Shown in pieces: positions 1 to 10,206 of a stretch of DNA of 11,090 nucleotides (position 1 is its first letter; every line of letters begins with the position of its first letter). This DNA comes from an uncultured Acidobacteriota bacterium (GTDB lineage: Bacteria; Acidobacteriota; Blastocatellia; RBC074), in NCBI GenBank assembly GCA_937967285.1, contig CALBSU010000615.1, positions 1 through 11,090 of the forward strand, given 5' to 3'. The translations under genes and the position numbers were made by a program. The notes below the pieces were generated by a model. That model was not told the origin of the DNA, made no database searches, and saw nothing but the letters and a program-made list of their open reading frames with translations.

Positions 1-410
1 CCCGAAAGCGAATTGACGCGGCCGTCGTAAAACGAAGTCGCAATGACCAGATTCGAGTTGGCCGGACTGACCTCGACATCCCACGTCGCCGTCGGCCTGT
101 GATTATTCAGCCTCGTCCAGTTCTGGCCGCCGTTCGTGCTCTTGTAAAGCCCTCCCCATTCGCTGGCGGCGTAAAAGACCTGGTTGTTCCCCGGATCCGC
201 CGCCAGGCCGTTGACCCGACCACCCGATGCGCCGTTAGCATTGCTGGCGTCGAGCGAAGAATTGTCAGGGTTGATGTCGGTCAGCGTCACCTGACCGGCG
301 GCGCCGCGCAGCGCCAGACGCTCGACAGCCGCCACGACAGGCAGCAGCGCCAGCAGACACGCAAATAAGATCCCACTCGTTTTTATCGAAGCGAATACAG
401 GCTTGTTCAT
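1..410 (-). CDS. Exported BNR/Asp-box repeat (beta-propeller-like) protein, C-terminal part missing
   Basis: The gene reads leftward from the ATG at 408-410 and is open to the window edge, giving 136 codons plus two bases. The start is supported by a strong ribosome binding site, GGAGGTAAG, just upstream at about 414-422. Residues 1-28 form a signal peptide: a Lys at positions 3 and 10, then a hydrophobic run ending near VVAAVE. At residues 91-98 there is STNGGQNW, an Asp-box (BNR) motif with Asn in place of the usual Asp. The preceding [19 protein letters not shown] and the later [20 protein letters not shown] are typical strands of sialidase/VPS10/YVTN-like propeller proteins. Such proteins are usually large and extracellular, with varied substrates, so no specific activity is claimed. 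It lies 84 bases downstream of the fibronectin-like gene on the same strand and probably shares its transcript. Family call is firm; function is unknown. Confidence 0.8.
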   Translation of the reverse strand, partial: MNKPVFASIKTSGILFACLLALLPVVAAVERLALRGAAGQVTLTDINPDNSSLDASNANGASGGRVNGLAADPGNNQVFYAASEWGGLYKSTNGGQNWTRLNNHRPTATWDVEVSPANSNLVIATSFYDGRVNSLS

Positions 411-494
411 GACTTACCTCCGGCGATCAGACACCGATCATCGCCCGGGCGTCGATAGCGGCGCTCCGGGACTGAAGATATGGCTGCGGTGAAA

Positions 495-1037
495 CTACCT
501 GGTCCGAATGATCTGTTCCTCGACCTCGTCGAACGGACAGACCGGCGCCTGGCAGACGGCGGTGTCGCTCAGCGATGTCGCCAGATCGAGCGAGCGCAGT
601 CTCCACTGATAGTTCAGTCCGGGCTCGAGCCCCTCGATCGTGACTCTGACCAGACCCGTAGGTTCGGAAACTTCGACCCCTGCGATGGTCAGACTGCTCA
701 GACCGCTGACGTTCCGCTGATTCTCGGGCCGTACGACCTGGAACTTTCCCTCCCGGCTGATCCCCGTCAGGCGCGCCAGGATGCCCTGCGCGAAGCCTTC
801 GCTGAAGACAGTGGTCTCCAGAGCGATCTGCGAAAGCTGGCCCTCGCTCGCCTTGAATGTCAGAATCGCCTGCGAAGTGCGTGCCTTCGTCTGACTGCAC
901 GAGGTTTCACATTTCAGTTCGATCGAATTGGCTTGCAACGTCATCGAGGTCACGCTCATCTTCCAGGCTGAAGCGATTACAATTGCTGTCGTCAGGATGG
1001 AAAGGATCGTCAGGGGGATCTTCAGCTTTTGCCGCAT
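495..1037 (-). CDS. Small exported or membrane-anchored protein with fibronectin-III-like C-terminal part, function unknown
   Basis: This is a 180-residue protein. The start is set by GGAGGTG about 7 bases upstream of the ATG at 1035-1037. Residues 1-25 carry a basic N-terminus (RQKLK) followed by a hydrophobic segment ([19 protein letters not shown]), which is either a signal peptide or an N-terminal anchor. Residues 129-149 contain a sequence ending [14 protein letters not shown]. This resembles the late strands of a fibronectin type III domain, where the pattern L-x-P-G-x-x-Y-x-W/Y-R-L/V is usual. Four cysteines (43, 47, 162, 167) fall in two close pairs and could form disulfides outside the cytoplasm. 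It is the first gene of a leftward pair with the BNR-repeat protein, so it may be secreted or assembled with it; that is inference. I do not recognise a named family. Confidence 0.72.
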   Translation of the reverse strand: MRQKLKIPLTILSILTTAIVIASAWKMSVTSMTLQANSIELKCETSCSQTKARTSQAILTFKASEGQLSQIALETTVFSEGFAQGILARLTGISREGKFQVVRPENQRNVSGLSSLTIAGVEVSEPTGLVRVTIEGLEPGLNYQWRLRSLDLATSLSDTAVCQAPVCPFDEVEEQIIRTR

Positions 1038-1084
1038 CCGGCACCTCCGATTTGAATGGCTGGCTCACTCTTGAGGCAGTCGAT

Positions 1085-1113
1085 GTTATCTGACTTCTGG
1101 CTGTTATAGTCAA
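1085..1113 (-). promoter_or_regulatory. Sigma-70-like promoter candidate for the leftward exported-protein pair
   Basis: On the minus strand, TTGACT (1108-1113) is a 5/6 match to the -35 consensus. It is followed after exactly 17 bases by GATAAC (1085-1090), a 4/6 match to the -10 consensus. The predicted start near 1078 would give a leader of about 40 bases before the ATG at 1037, which contains the GGAGGTG ribosome binding site. It sits in the 148-base divergent gap between the fibronectin-like gene and the DUF819 gene. This rests on pattern match only, and bacteria from poorly studied phyla may depart from this consensus. Confidence 0.4.
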
Positions 1114-1185
1114 TCCGGCGATTGATGGGCGGGAGGGTATCACTAAACCATTCAATTGTCGCTAAAAATCGTACCCGACTGAATT

Positions 1186-2334
1186 ATGGAAATAATCTCC
1201 AATCCGCTCTATGTCGTGTTTGCGCTCTGCCTGGCGGTGCTGGCCGCTGAATGGCTGGTCAGGCGAACGGCGCTCAAACATTTCGGCACCGCGCTGCTGG
1301 TCATTCTGATCACGGCGATTCTGGCCAACGCGGGCGCGATCCCTTCGGCGTCGAACGCCTCGCCGGTCTACGATATCGTCTTCACGATCATCGCGCCGCT
1401 GGCCATCTTCTATCTGCTGCTGGAAGTAAATCTGAAGAACCTGAGGCGCGCCGGACTGCCGATGCTGCTGCTGTTTCTGCTCGGCTCTCTGGCGACGATG
1501 ATCGGGGTGGCGGTCGGGATGTGGGCGGTCACGGGACGCGAATCGCTCGGCCCGCTCTACGGTGCAATCGGCGGCATGTTCGCCGGGACCTACATCGGCG
1601 GCAGCATCAACTTCAATGCCATCGCGCTGCATTACGAAGTCACGAAGCAGGGGAACCTCTACGCCGGAGCGATCGCAGTCGACAACATCCTGACCACATT
1701 CTGGATGATCGCCACCATCGCGATTCCGAAACTGCTCAATCGGAAAACAGAAAGCCGCGAGGTCGACAGAACGGCCGATGCCGTCCCGCCTGACGACGAC
1801 GCGGTCACGGTAACTCCGTACGACCTGACTCTGATGCTCGTCTTCGGGTTGGGAGCTCTGCTGGCGTCGAACTGGCTGACGGGATTGATTTCGCGAGCGG
1901 GATTCAACGTCCCGTCGATCCTGATCCTGACCAGCCTGGCTCTGGTGCTGGCGCAATTTCCGGTCGTCAACCGGTTGAAGGGCGGGCGGCTGCTCGGGCT
2001 CTTCAGCGTCTACGTCTTCATGGCCGTGATCGGAGCATACTGCGAATTCGCCGCGCTGGCCGGCATCGGCCCGCTCGGATTGAAACTGCTGATCTTCGTG
2101 ACGGTCCTCGTGCTGACTCACGGGATCGTCATCTTCGGCATCGGCGCGCTGATCTACAGGGACTGGGATATGATCGCCATTGCCTCGCAAGCCAACATCG
2201 GCGGCGGCGCTTCGGCTCTCGCGCTGGCGCGGAGCCTCGACCGCAAGGATCTCTATCTGCCCGCCATCCTCGTCGGCTCGCTCGGCAATGGCATCGGAAC
2301 GTACCTGGGTTTTCTGATTATCAGGTTCCTCTGA
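1186..2334 (+). CDS. DUF819 family integral membrane protein (YjcL-like putative transporter)
   Basis: This 382-residue protein is almost entirely hydrophobic, with about ten predicted membrane spans. They are split by a charged cytoplasmic-type linker at about residues 186-207 (RKTESREVDRTADAVPPDDD). Two glycine-rich signatures, one in each half, mark the DUF819 family: GTYIGGSINFNAIA at 134-147 and ASQANIGGGASALALA at 333-348. Paired motifs in two halves suggest an inverted-repeat carrier fold; this is inference and the substrate is unknown. Length is normal for the family. The start has no clear Shine-Dalgarno sequence, and an in-frame TGA lies at 1180-1182, so no earlier ATG is possible; translation may be weak or leaderless. 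It is followed 116 bases later by phoD on the same strand, but the gap is long enough for a separate promoter. Confidence 0.88.
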   Translation: MEIISNPLYVVFALCLAVLAAEWLVRRTALKHFGTALLVILITAILANAGAIPSASNASPVYDIVFTIIAPLAIFYLLLEVNLKNLRRAGLPMLLLFLLGSLATMIGVAVGMWAVTGRESLGPLYGAIGGMFAGTYIGGSINFNAIALHYEVTKQGNLYAGAIAVDNILTTFWMIATIAIPKLLNRKTESREVDRTADAVPPDDDAVTVTPYDLTLMLVFGLGALLASNWLTGLISRAGFNVPSILILTSLALVLAQFPVVNRLKGGRLLGLFSVYVFMAVIGAYCEFAALAGIGPLGLKLLIFVTVLVLTHGIVIFGIGALIYRDWDMIAIASQANIGGGASALALARSLDRKDLYLPAILVGSLGNGIGTYLGFLIIRFL

Positions 2335-2450
2335 GCCTGATCGACCGCAGTCAATTGCTTCAACTGTTACGGATGGATTATCTTGATCGGCGCGCAACGC
2401 GTGAGCCCGGATATCCATACCGACAATCTGCGAAAGGAAAGATCTAAATC

Positions 2451-4001
2451 ATGAGTAATGAACGCCGGAACGGACGTCGTAATTTCCTGATCGGAGGAGC
2501 AGCGCTGGCGGGAGCTGCGCTGATCCATCCCGTTGCGGGATGGACGAAGAACGACGGCCTGAGCTTCGCCGACGATCCGTTCAGCCTCGGCGTGGCATCC
2601 GGGGATCCGTGGGAGAACGGCGTCGTGCTCTGGACCAGGCTCGCGCCGGATCCGCTCAACGGCGGAGGAATGCCCGCGCAACGCGTTCCCGTCAAATGGG
2701 AGATCGCGACCGACGACCGGATGCAGAAGGTGGTCGCGAAAGGGACCGCCATGGCCGAGCCGGAATGGGGCCACTCCGTTCACGTCGAGGTCTCGGGGCT
2801 CAAACCGTCGCGCTGGTACTGGTACCGCTTCACAGTCGATGCCGGTTCAAGCTCGATCGGCAGAACCCGCACGGCGCCCGAAACCAATGCGCGCAACGAA
2901 CAGCTCAAATTCGCCTTCGCATCGTGCCAGCACTATGAAACCGGGCTCTACACCGCGTACCGGCATATGAGCGACGAGGATCTGGATCTCGTCATCCATC
3001 TCGGCGATTACATCTATGAAGGCAATCCCGTCGGCGGACGCGTCAGACGGCACAACAGCCCTGAGATCAAATCGCTCGACGATTACCGCAACCGCTACGC
3101 GCTCTACAAGACAGACCCATTGCTCCGTCAGGCGCATGCGAATTTTCCGTGGGCGCTGGTCTGGGACGATCACGAGGTCGACAACAACTATGCCGGCGTG
3201 ATCGCCGAGGACAACGCGCCGGTCGAGGAGTTCGCCGCCCGCCGGGCGCGCGCCTATCAGGTCTACTACGAACACATGCCGCTCAGGAAGTCCGTCCTCC
3301 GCGGCGGCGGCGTCGAGATCTATCGCCGGCTGACATACGGAAATCTGGCGCGGATCTACATGCTCGATACCCGGCAGTACCGGACCGACCAGCCGTGCGG
3401 CGACGGCCGCAAACCCGCCTGCCCCGAATCGCTGGATGAAAAAGCAACGATCATGGGCGCCGAGCAGGAGAGGTGGCTGATGCGTGAGATGGACCGTTCA
3501 CGATCGAAATGGAACATCATCGCCCAGCAGGTGATGATGGGTCAGGTCGACGGCTTGGCGGGCCCCGAGCAGCAGTTCTCGATGGACCAGTGGAACGGAT
3601 ACGCGGCGGCGCGGAAACGGCTGCTCTCATACATTCGTGATCGCAAACCGTCCAACCCCGTAGTCCTGACCGGCGACATTCATTCGAACTGGGTCTCGGA
3701 TCTGAAGCCCGATTTCAACCGCGACGACTCACCGGTCGTGGCGACGGAATTCGTAGGCACATCGATCTCATCGGGAGGCGATGGAGCGGACCAGCGTCCG
3801 AACACCCAGTCTATGCTGTCCGAGAATCCGCACATCAGGTACTTCAACGGGCAGCGCGGATACGTCCGCTGCACCGTAGACAGGAACCGTTGGCAGACCG
3901 ATTATCGAATCCTCGAATCGGTCAGCCGGCCTGACGAACCGATCGCCACCAAAGCGAGCTTCGTCGTCGAGGACGGGCGGCCGGGCGCGCGGCGCGTCTG
4001 A
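2451..4001 (+). CDS. phoD: Tat-exported PhoD-family alkaline phosphatase/phosphodiesterase
   Basis: PhoD enzymes hydrolyse phosphate mono- or diesters outside the cytoplasm using a metal centre. The 516-residue product begins with a twin-arginine signal: RRNFLIGG at 9-16 followed by a hydrophobic Ala/Gly/Leu stretch to about residue 30. A PhoD N-terminal domain follows (about 43-142), marked by [10 protein letters not shown] and [10 protein letters not shown]. The catalytic metallophosphatase part has [16 protein letters not shown] (Cys159), LGDYIYEG (from Leu184), [10 protein letters not shown] (238-247), DTRQYR (306-311) and TGDIHSNW (407-414). These are the expected metal-binding and active-site blocks, and all appear intact. 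Length is normal. A purine-rich AAAGGAAAG lies about 10 bases before the ATG. The gene ends 8 bases from the convergent SUMF gene, with no terminator between. A role in phosphate scavenging follows from the family; no convincing Pho box was seen upstream. Confidence 0.93.
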   Translation: MSNERRNGRRNFLIGGAALAGAALIHPVAGWTKNDGLSFADDPFSLGVASGDPWENGVVLWTRLAPDPLNGGGMPAQRVPVKWEIATDDRMQKVVAKGTAMAEPEWGHSVHVEVSGLKPSRWYWYRFTVDAGSSSIGRTRTAPETNARNEQLKFAFASCQHYETGLYTAYRHMSDEDLDLVIHLGDYIYEGNPVGGRVRRHNSPEIKSLDDYRNRYALYKTDPLLRQAHANFPWALVWDDHEVDNNYAGVIAEDNAPVEEFAARRARAYQVYYEHMPLRKSVLRGGGVEIYRRLTYGNLARIYMLDTRQYRTDQPCGDGRKPACPESLDEKATIMGAEQERWLMREMDRSRSKWNIIAQQVMMGQVDGLAGPEQQFSMDQWNGYAAARKRLLSYIRDRKPSNPVVLTGDIHSNWVSDLKPDFNRDDSPVVATEFVGTSISSGGDGADQRPNTQSMLSENPHIRYFNGQRGYVRCTVDRNRWQTDYRILESVSRPDEPIATKASFVVEDGRPGARRV

Positions 4002-4009
4002 GCACCGCA

Positions 4010-5230
4010 TCATTTCTCAGCGGCTTCGACCACGACCCTGAATCCGACGTTATCCGCGCGATGATCGAGGTCGATCGTCCGGCGGGCCGCCGATCTGCAT
4101 TCGATGCCCGCGCTGTCCCATCCGCAGCCGCGGAGGATCTTCATTCCGGAGCCCGGCCCGGATTCACCCGAACCGACCGGCCCCCGGTCCATCGTCCATT
4201 CCCAGACGTTGCCATGCATATCGTACAGACCGAACGCGTTGGCCGCTCCGAGACTGCCGACCGGAACCGTCTGCTCGCGATAGGGTCCCTTTGAATTAGA
4301 TCCGAACGGCCTGCGCCCGTTGAAATTCGCCCAGTCCGAGCCGAGACCATCGCCTGAGCTGAACGGGGTCGAAGTACCCGCGCGACAGGCGTATTCCCAT
4401 TCAGCCTCGGTCGGCAGCCGGAATTTGCGCCCCGTCAGACGCGAGAGCCTGGCGCAGAATTCGACGGCCTCAGCCCATGAGACATTCTCGACCGGCCGAT
4501 TGCCGCCCTTGAATCGCGAAGGATCGCTGATCAGTTCGATGTCGATCTTCGGCAGACCGGCGACTGCGCGCCACTGCGCCTGAGTGATCTCGTACCTGCT
4601 GATCATCATTTCAGCGACGCCGACCTGATGCCGCGGGATCTCCCACTCAATTTCGCCGATCCGGTCTCCCTCTCTCGCCCGCCCTGCGTTTCTGACATTC
4701 TCACGCATGACCGATTCCAGCTCGGCCTCATCAGCCCCCATCAGAAAAGTCCCGGCCGGAATTTCGACCATCTCGATTCCGATCCCGCCCGGCAGTTGCT
4801 GACTGAAGGATCTGGTCGATTCGGTCCTCGTTTCGATCACCTTGCCGCGATTGTCGGCAACCAGCACGTTGAACGAGGAATGCATCAGCGGAACCTCGGG
4901 CCGAGCCGGCTTCTCAGCCTCTTCCGGTCGATTCGCCGGCGGATCCGCGATCTCCGGCAGACTGAGCGTGAAAGCGAGCTTCGACATCCGACCGGCTGGC
5001 GCTTCAGGCGCGGATTCGATCGGCGCCGGTCTGACGCGTTTGCCGGAATCCTTCTTCTCTCTGTTCTTGCCCGTCCGCCGCTCCGAACGAAAGCGGTTCG
5101 GCACGATAACCACCTGCCCCGCTGCCTGTATCGTGAAGATCGAGACCAGAATGCCCGTCACCAGACATCCGACGAGTGATGAATGTCCATAATTTCGATT
5201 GCGATTGAATCCGGCAGTATTTTTTTTCAT
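4010..5230 (-). CDS. Exported or membrane-anchored SUMF1 (formylglycine-generating-enzyme-type) domain protein
   Basis: This 406-residue protein has three parts. A basic N-terminus with a hydrophobic segment at about 18-37 (signal peptide or anchor) is followed by a basic, Pro-rich linker (about 44-112) and a short strand-rich region to about 147. A complete SUMF1/FGE-sulfatase domain then occupies about 148-401. Its signatures are [12 protein letters not shown] (154-165), [15 protein letters not shown] (245-259), [16 protein letters not shown] (271-286), [12 protein letters not shown] (334-345) and [19 protein letters not shown] (366-384). Aligned by eye with true formylglycine-generating enzymes, the second catalytic cysteine corresponds to Cys378. 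The first is Ser, so sulfatase activation looks unlikely. It is the second gene of an operon with the kinase: the gap is 15 bases, and the AGAGGAT ribosome binding site overlaps the kinase stop codon. The role may be as a kinase partner or a binding domain; function unproven. Confidence 0.88.
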   Translation of the reverse strand: MKKNTAGFNRNRNYGHSSLVGCLVTGILVSIFTIQAAGQVVIVPNRFRSERRTGKNREKKDSGKRVRPAPIESAPEAPAGRMSKLAFTLSLPEIADPPANRPEEAEKPARPEVPLMHSSFNVLVADNRGKVIETRTESTRSFSQQLPGGIGIEMVEIPAGTFLMGADEAELESVMRENVRNAGRAREGDRIGEIEWEIPRHQVGVAEMMISRYEITQAQWRAVAGLPKIDIELISDPSRFKGGNRPVENVSWAEAVEFCARLSRLTGRKFRLPTEAEWEYACRAGTSTPFSSGDGLGSDWANFNGRRPFGSNSKGPYREQTVPVGSLGAANAFGLYDMHGNVWEWTMDRGPVGSGESGPGSGMKILRGCGWDSAGIECRSAARRTIDLDHRADNVGFRVVVEAAEK

Positions 5231-5245
5231 TGCGATCGATATCCT

Positions 5246-7039
<1,794 letters not shown>

Positions 7040-7079
7040 CTGTTTCTCCTCCTTGTCTCATCTTCGCGATATCGGGGGT

Positions 7080-7123
7080 CGAACACACCTCCGCCTGCCT
7101 GGCGGAGCGAAATCCTGTGTTCG
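7080..7123. repeat. 44-base nested inverted repeat (structured leader or repeat element) flanked by ATCGGGG copies
   Basis: An outer 8-base arm CGAACACA (7080-7087) is complementary to TGTGTTCG (7116-7123). Inside it, CTCCGCC (7089-7095) and GGCGGAG (7101-7107) form a second perfect 7-bp stem with a TGCCT loop. The two stems are separated by 1 base on the left and 8 on the right, giving a bulged hairpin. Direct copies of ATCGGGG occur 2 bases outside each end (7071-7077 and 7126-7132). It lies about 40-85 bases upstream of the kinase ATG, so it would be within the kinase mRNA leader if transcription starts upstream. It could be a regulatory leader structure, an operator, or a REP/MITE-like dispersed repeat; the sequence alone does not decide. 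Confidence 0.65.
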
Positions 7124-7409
7124 TAATCGGGGATCGGGTATGTCGGAGTGTGCGTCTGTCAATTCACGCGCATCGTATTCAGGCAGGCAACTCTATGGTT
7201 TTATCGATGCGCTTCTATTCTTCTCTCATATCTTTTAATTGCATCACGTCACGGTGAATATCGGGAATGCAGCCGCACCACGGGGTTCGAGGCGATCAGA
7301 TTCCCGCGAAACGTGATATCAAATATTTACAGGGTACGAGATGTTCTTCAGGGGATACACGAGGAATATTCCCTATCTTTATACATCGAAGTCGTGCCTC
7401 AATGGAAGC

Positions 7410-7435
7410 ACTGATTGATTAAAAATCAGTAACTG
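7410..7435. promoter_or_regulatory. Overlapping palindromes upstream of the sigma factor gene, possible operator
   Basis: ACTGATT (7410-7416) and AATCAGT (7424-7430) form a perfect 7-base inverted repeat with a 7-base AT-rich centre. The right arm overlaps a second palindrome, CAGTAACTG (7427-7435), and CAGTAA occurs again at 7438-7443. The site is about 65-90 bases upstream of the sigma gene start. The symmetry and spacing fit a dimeric regulator site, but the arms are short and could also form by chance in AT-rich DNA. Confidence 0.35.
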
Positions 7436-7445
7436 CTCAGTAAAT

Positions 7446-7474
7446 GGAAGAAACCCGGAGCCTGCCGCGTCTGA
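7446..7474 (+). promoter_or_regulatory. Weak ECF-type (autoregulatory) promoter candidate
   Basis: GGAAGAA (7446-7452) resembles the GGAACTT-type -35 element of many ECF sigma factors. TCTGA (7470-7474), 17 bases on, resembles the usual -10. A start near 7480 would place the AAGGA at 7482-7486 close to the mRNA 5' end, just before the sigma factor start codons. ECF factors commonly transcribe their own operon. The -35 match is partial, and GGAATAT (7363-7369) with TCGAA (7386-7390) is an alternative. Confidence 0.22.
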
Positions 7475-7498
7475 GAAGTAGAAGGACGTGATCAGGCA

Positions 7499-8094
7499 AT
7501 GATGGAGAGACGCGCCGTAATGAACGAGATGGCCAGCGAAAGGCTGTTGATAGAGGCATGCCGGAGCGGCGACCGCGAGGCGTTCAGGCGGCTCTATGAG
7601 CTCCACAAGGATCGCGTCTATTCGATCGCCCTGCATTTCAGCGGGAACGAGTCCTCGGCGCGGGACATCGTTCAGCAGGTCTTTCTCAAGCTCTTCACAC
7701 GGATCGGCGAATTCCGTTCGGAGTCGATCTTCTCGACCTGGCTCCACCGGATCACGGTCAATGCCTGTCTGGACGAGCACAGAAAGCAGCGGCGGTTCAT
7801 CTCGATCGATGATCAGGGCGGCGAGGAGGAGGGAGATGAAAACCAGTTTATTGAAAGCCGGGTAACGATCGAAACCGACTATTCGATGATCGAGCGAAGC
7901 GCCCTGGTCAGACGGGCGGTAGGAAGGCTGAAACCGAAATTGAGGATCGCCATACTTCTCAAATATTTCGAGGATCTGAGTTACAGGGAGATGGCCGAGG
8001 CTCTGGGGTGTTCCGAAGGGACCGTCGCCTCGAGATTGAACCGCGGACACAGGGAGCTGGCCGGGCTGCTCGAGGCTCTGCGGGGTGATATCAA

Positions 8095-8098
<4 letters not shown>
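7499..8098 (+). CDS. ECF-subfamily RNA polymerase sigma factor (sigma-70 family)
   Basis: This protein of 199 residues is the normal size for an extracytoplasmic-function sigma factor. Region sigma2 spans about 25-99. It has SGDREAFRRLYELH, the core-binding DIVQQVFLKLF (56-66), and the -10-reading WLHRITVNACLDEHRKQRR (81-99). After an acidic linker (EEEGDE, 109-114) comes sigma4 at about 133-190, with helix-turn-helix SYREMAEALGCSEGTVAS (161-178). The start is uncertain. ATGs at 7499 and 7502 have AAGGA 13 or more bases upstream, whereas ATG 7520 (Met8) has GGAGAG at an ideal 10-base spacing; Met8 may be the true start. Its stop overlaps the next gene's start (ATGA at 8095-8098), so sigma factor and anti-sigma factor are translationally coupled, the classic arrangement for this pair. 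Confidence 0.93.
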
Positions 8099-9261
<1,163 letters not shown>

Positions 9262-9276
9262 CAGGGAGGTATTCTG

Positions 9277-9987
9277 ATGACAAAAGGACTTCGCCGTTCA
9301 TTCACGTTGATCGCCATCGCGCTCGTCATGTTCCTGCCGGCCCAGGCCGGCCCCCCGCTGATCTGCCATCCGATCGACACCGGCAACGCCAGATCGCTGC
9401 CCTGGCAAGGCCCGGACTGGCGCGACGTCAAAAAAGATTACGATATCAATCGGCTGGCGACCGATACGCTCGCGCTGCTCGGCCCCGAAACGCCGGTCCT
9501 CGAACGCATGGAGACGCTCCGCAGAGCGACCGTTTACGCCGTCTGGTCGAACGTCGATCGCGAAGTCGGAATGTCGGCCAGGAACCACAAGGCCGCCGAC
9601 GCCCTGATGGCCGCCCTGATGGAACGCGTCCGCTCGTCGTTCAGAGACAACAAACCCTCCGCGCTCGCCCTCTTCGATGCCGGATACCTCTCGGCCAGCT
9701 ACAAACAGGCAGGCTACAATTCGCCCAATGCATCGCTCAGCGGAATGGACGGATACGCCATGGTCCGCAAGGCGAAGGGCCTTCGCGGCGAGAGCCCCGA
9801 AATGGAGTTCGCTCTCGCCCTGATCACTCTCCACCCGAGCAATCCCGCTCACAAGACGCATCTCGTCAGCGCGCTCGACGGAGCGCGGGAAGGCTCACTG
9901 CTCGAACGCAACCTCGTCCGCCAGTTCGGCCGGCCGGGCCAGAACCTCAGGGCGCTGCGCACAACCATCGCCAGAGCGAATAACTGA
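9277..9987 (+). CDS. Secreted protein of unknown function, third gene of the sigma/anti-sigma operon
   Basis: This is a 236-residue protein. The start is supported by GGGAGG about 8 bases upstream. A textbook signal peptide (MTKGLRRSFT then LIAIALVMFLPAQA) predicts cleavage after residue 24, leaving a mature N-terminus GPPLICHPIDTG. The CHPIDTGNARSLPW stretch (30-43) looks like a conserved family motif; its single Cys30 could bind metal or form a disulfide. The rest is Ala/Leu-rich and probably helical (about 55-135 and 160-235), perhaps a repeat-type solenoid. It starts 15 bases after the anti-sigma gene and is followed by a strong hairpin, so it is the last gene of that operon. Position suggests an envelope component controlled by, or sensing for, the sigma system. 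I do not recognise an assigned function. Confidence 0.8.
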   Translation: MTKGLRRSFTLIAIALVMFLPAQAGPPLICHPIDTGNARSLPWQGPDWRDVKKDYDINRLATDTLALLGPETPVLERMETLRRATVYAVWSNVDREVGMSARNHKAADALMAALMERVRSSFRDNKPSALALFDAGYLSASYKQAGYNSPNASLSGMDGYAMVRKAKGLRGESPEMEFALALITLHPSNPAHKTHLVSALDGAREGSLLERNLVRQFGRPGQNLRALRTTIARANN

Positions 9988-10001
9988 TAACCCTCTCAGA
10001 C

Positions 10002-10029
10002 GGCGCACCGGGCTTCTACCCGGTGCGCC
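10002..10029 (+). terminator. Perfect 11-bp hairpin after the sigma operon, terminator-like but without a T-tract
   Basis: GGCGCACCGGG (10002-10012) pairs perfectly with CCCGGTGCGCC (10019-10029) around a six-base loop CTTCTA. It begins 14 bases after the stop of the secreted-protein gene. The stem is very stable (10 of 11 pairs are G-C), but the following bases are CTCGATGATCC with no run of T. It may therefore need help to terminate, or may protect the 3' end of the message. It also separates the sigma operon from the sigma-54 promoter downstream. Confidence 0.75.
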
Positions 10030-10095
10030 CTCGATGATCCCCGCTCCATCCCGCCCGCTCTGCTTTCCCGATTTTCATCGTAACTGGGTAAAGAT

Positions 10096-10111
10096 GCGCA
10101 CTCCGCTGCGC
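10096..10111. promoter_or_regulatory. Inverted repeat upstream of the sigma-54 promoter, possible enhancer site
   Basis: GCGCA (10096-10100) and TGCGC (10107-10111) are inverted arms around a six-base spacer. The centre lies about 83 bases before the start predicted from the sigma-54 promoter, a normal distance for a bacterial enhancer-binding protein. The arms are only five bases and made of common GC words, so this is a candidate only. Confidence 0.25.
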
Positions 10112-10161
10112 GAAAGCTCTCAGGCCACAGTCACCCCTTAGTCGCTGATCGCCGGTTACAG

Positions 10162-10177
10162 TGGCACGAATATTGCT
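10162..10177 (+). promoter_or_regulatory. Sigma-54 (RpoN) promoter for the periplasmic adaptor operon
   Basis: TGGCACG (10162-10168), four bases, then TTGCT (10173-10177) matches the sigma-54 consensus TGGCACG-N4-TTGCW at every fixed position. The GG of the -24 element is at 10163-10164 and the GC of the -12 element at 10175-10176, with the required 10 bases between. The predicted transcription start near 10187 leaves a leader of about 20 bases. That leader contains the GGGGAGG ribosome binding site (10195-10201) before the ATG at 10207. Transcription would need an ATP-driven enhancer-binding activator, which is not encoded in this window. Confidence 0.8.
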
Positions 10178-10206
10178 TTCCTTAATTAATACACGGGGAG
10201 GCGGGT

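Larger units (their letters stand above)
7040..7498. other. 459-base non-coding divergent region between kinase operon and ECF sigma operon
   Basis: No convincing gene is present: the small open frames here lack family features and good ribosome binding sites. The part next to the kinase (7040-7140) is GC-rich and contains the nested inverted repeat described separately. The part from about 7180 to 7445 is clearly more AT-rich than the rest of the window. It holds several small palindromes, GGAATATTCC (7363-7372), ACTGATT-N7-AATCAGT (7410-7430) and CAGTAACTG (7427-7435), which are plausible regulator sites. A perfect minus-strand TTGACA occurs at 7157-7162 but has no good -10 at 16-18 bases, so the kinase promoter remains unplaced. 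Confidence 0.7.

Noticed and set aside
427..971. Overlapping frames on both strands around the fibronectin-like gene
   Set aside because: They lack signal peptide, family features and ribosome binding site, whereas the frame at 495-1037 has all but a named family.
1162..2418. Long minus-strand open frame of 418 codons opposite the DUF819 gene
   Set aside because: Its translation is a skewed mix of Arg, Asp, Gln and Glu with no domain, typical of an antisense frame in GC-rich DNA, and the plus-strand frame is a clear membrane protein.
2335..2450. Possible Pho box or sigma-70 promoter upstream of phoD
   Set aside because: Only one CTGTTAC half-site is present (2364-2370), and TTGCTT/TATCTT (2355-2360, 2379-2384) are poor matches, so no regulatory call is made.
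4010..5230. Calling the SUMF protein a sulfatase-activating formylglycine-generating enzyme
   Set aside because: The first catalytic cysteine position appears to be Ser and no sulfatase gene is nearby.
7140..7162. Kinase promoter based on the perfect minus-strand TTGACA at 7157-7162
   Set aside because: At 16-18 bases downstream the sequence reads around TACCCGAT, which is not an acceptable -10 element.
7148..7414. Small plus-strand open frame in the divergent intergenic region
   Set aside because: No ribosome binding site, no family resemblance and unusual composition; it crosses the palindromic regulatory stretch.
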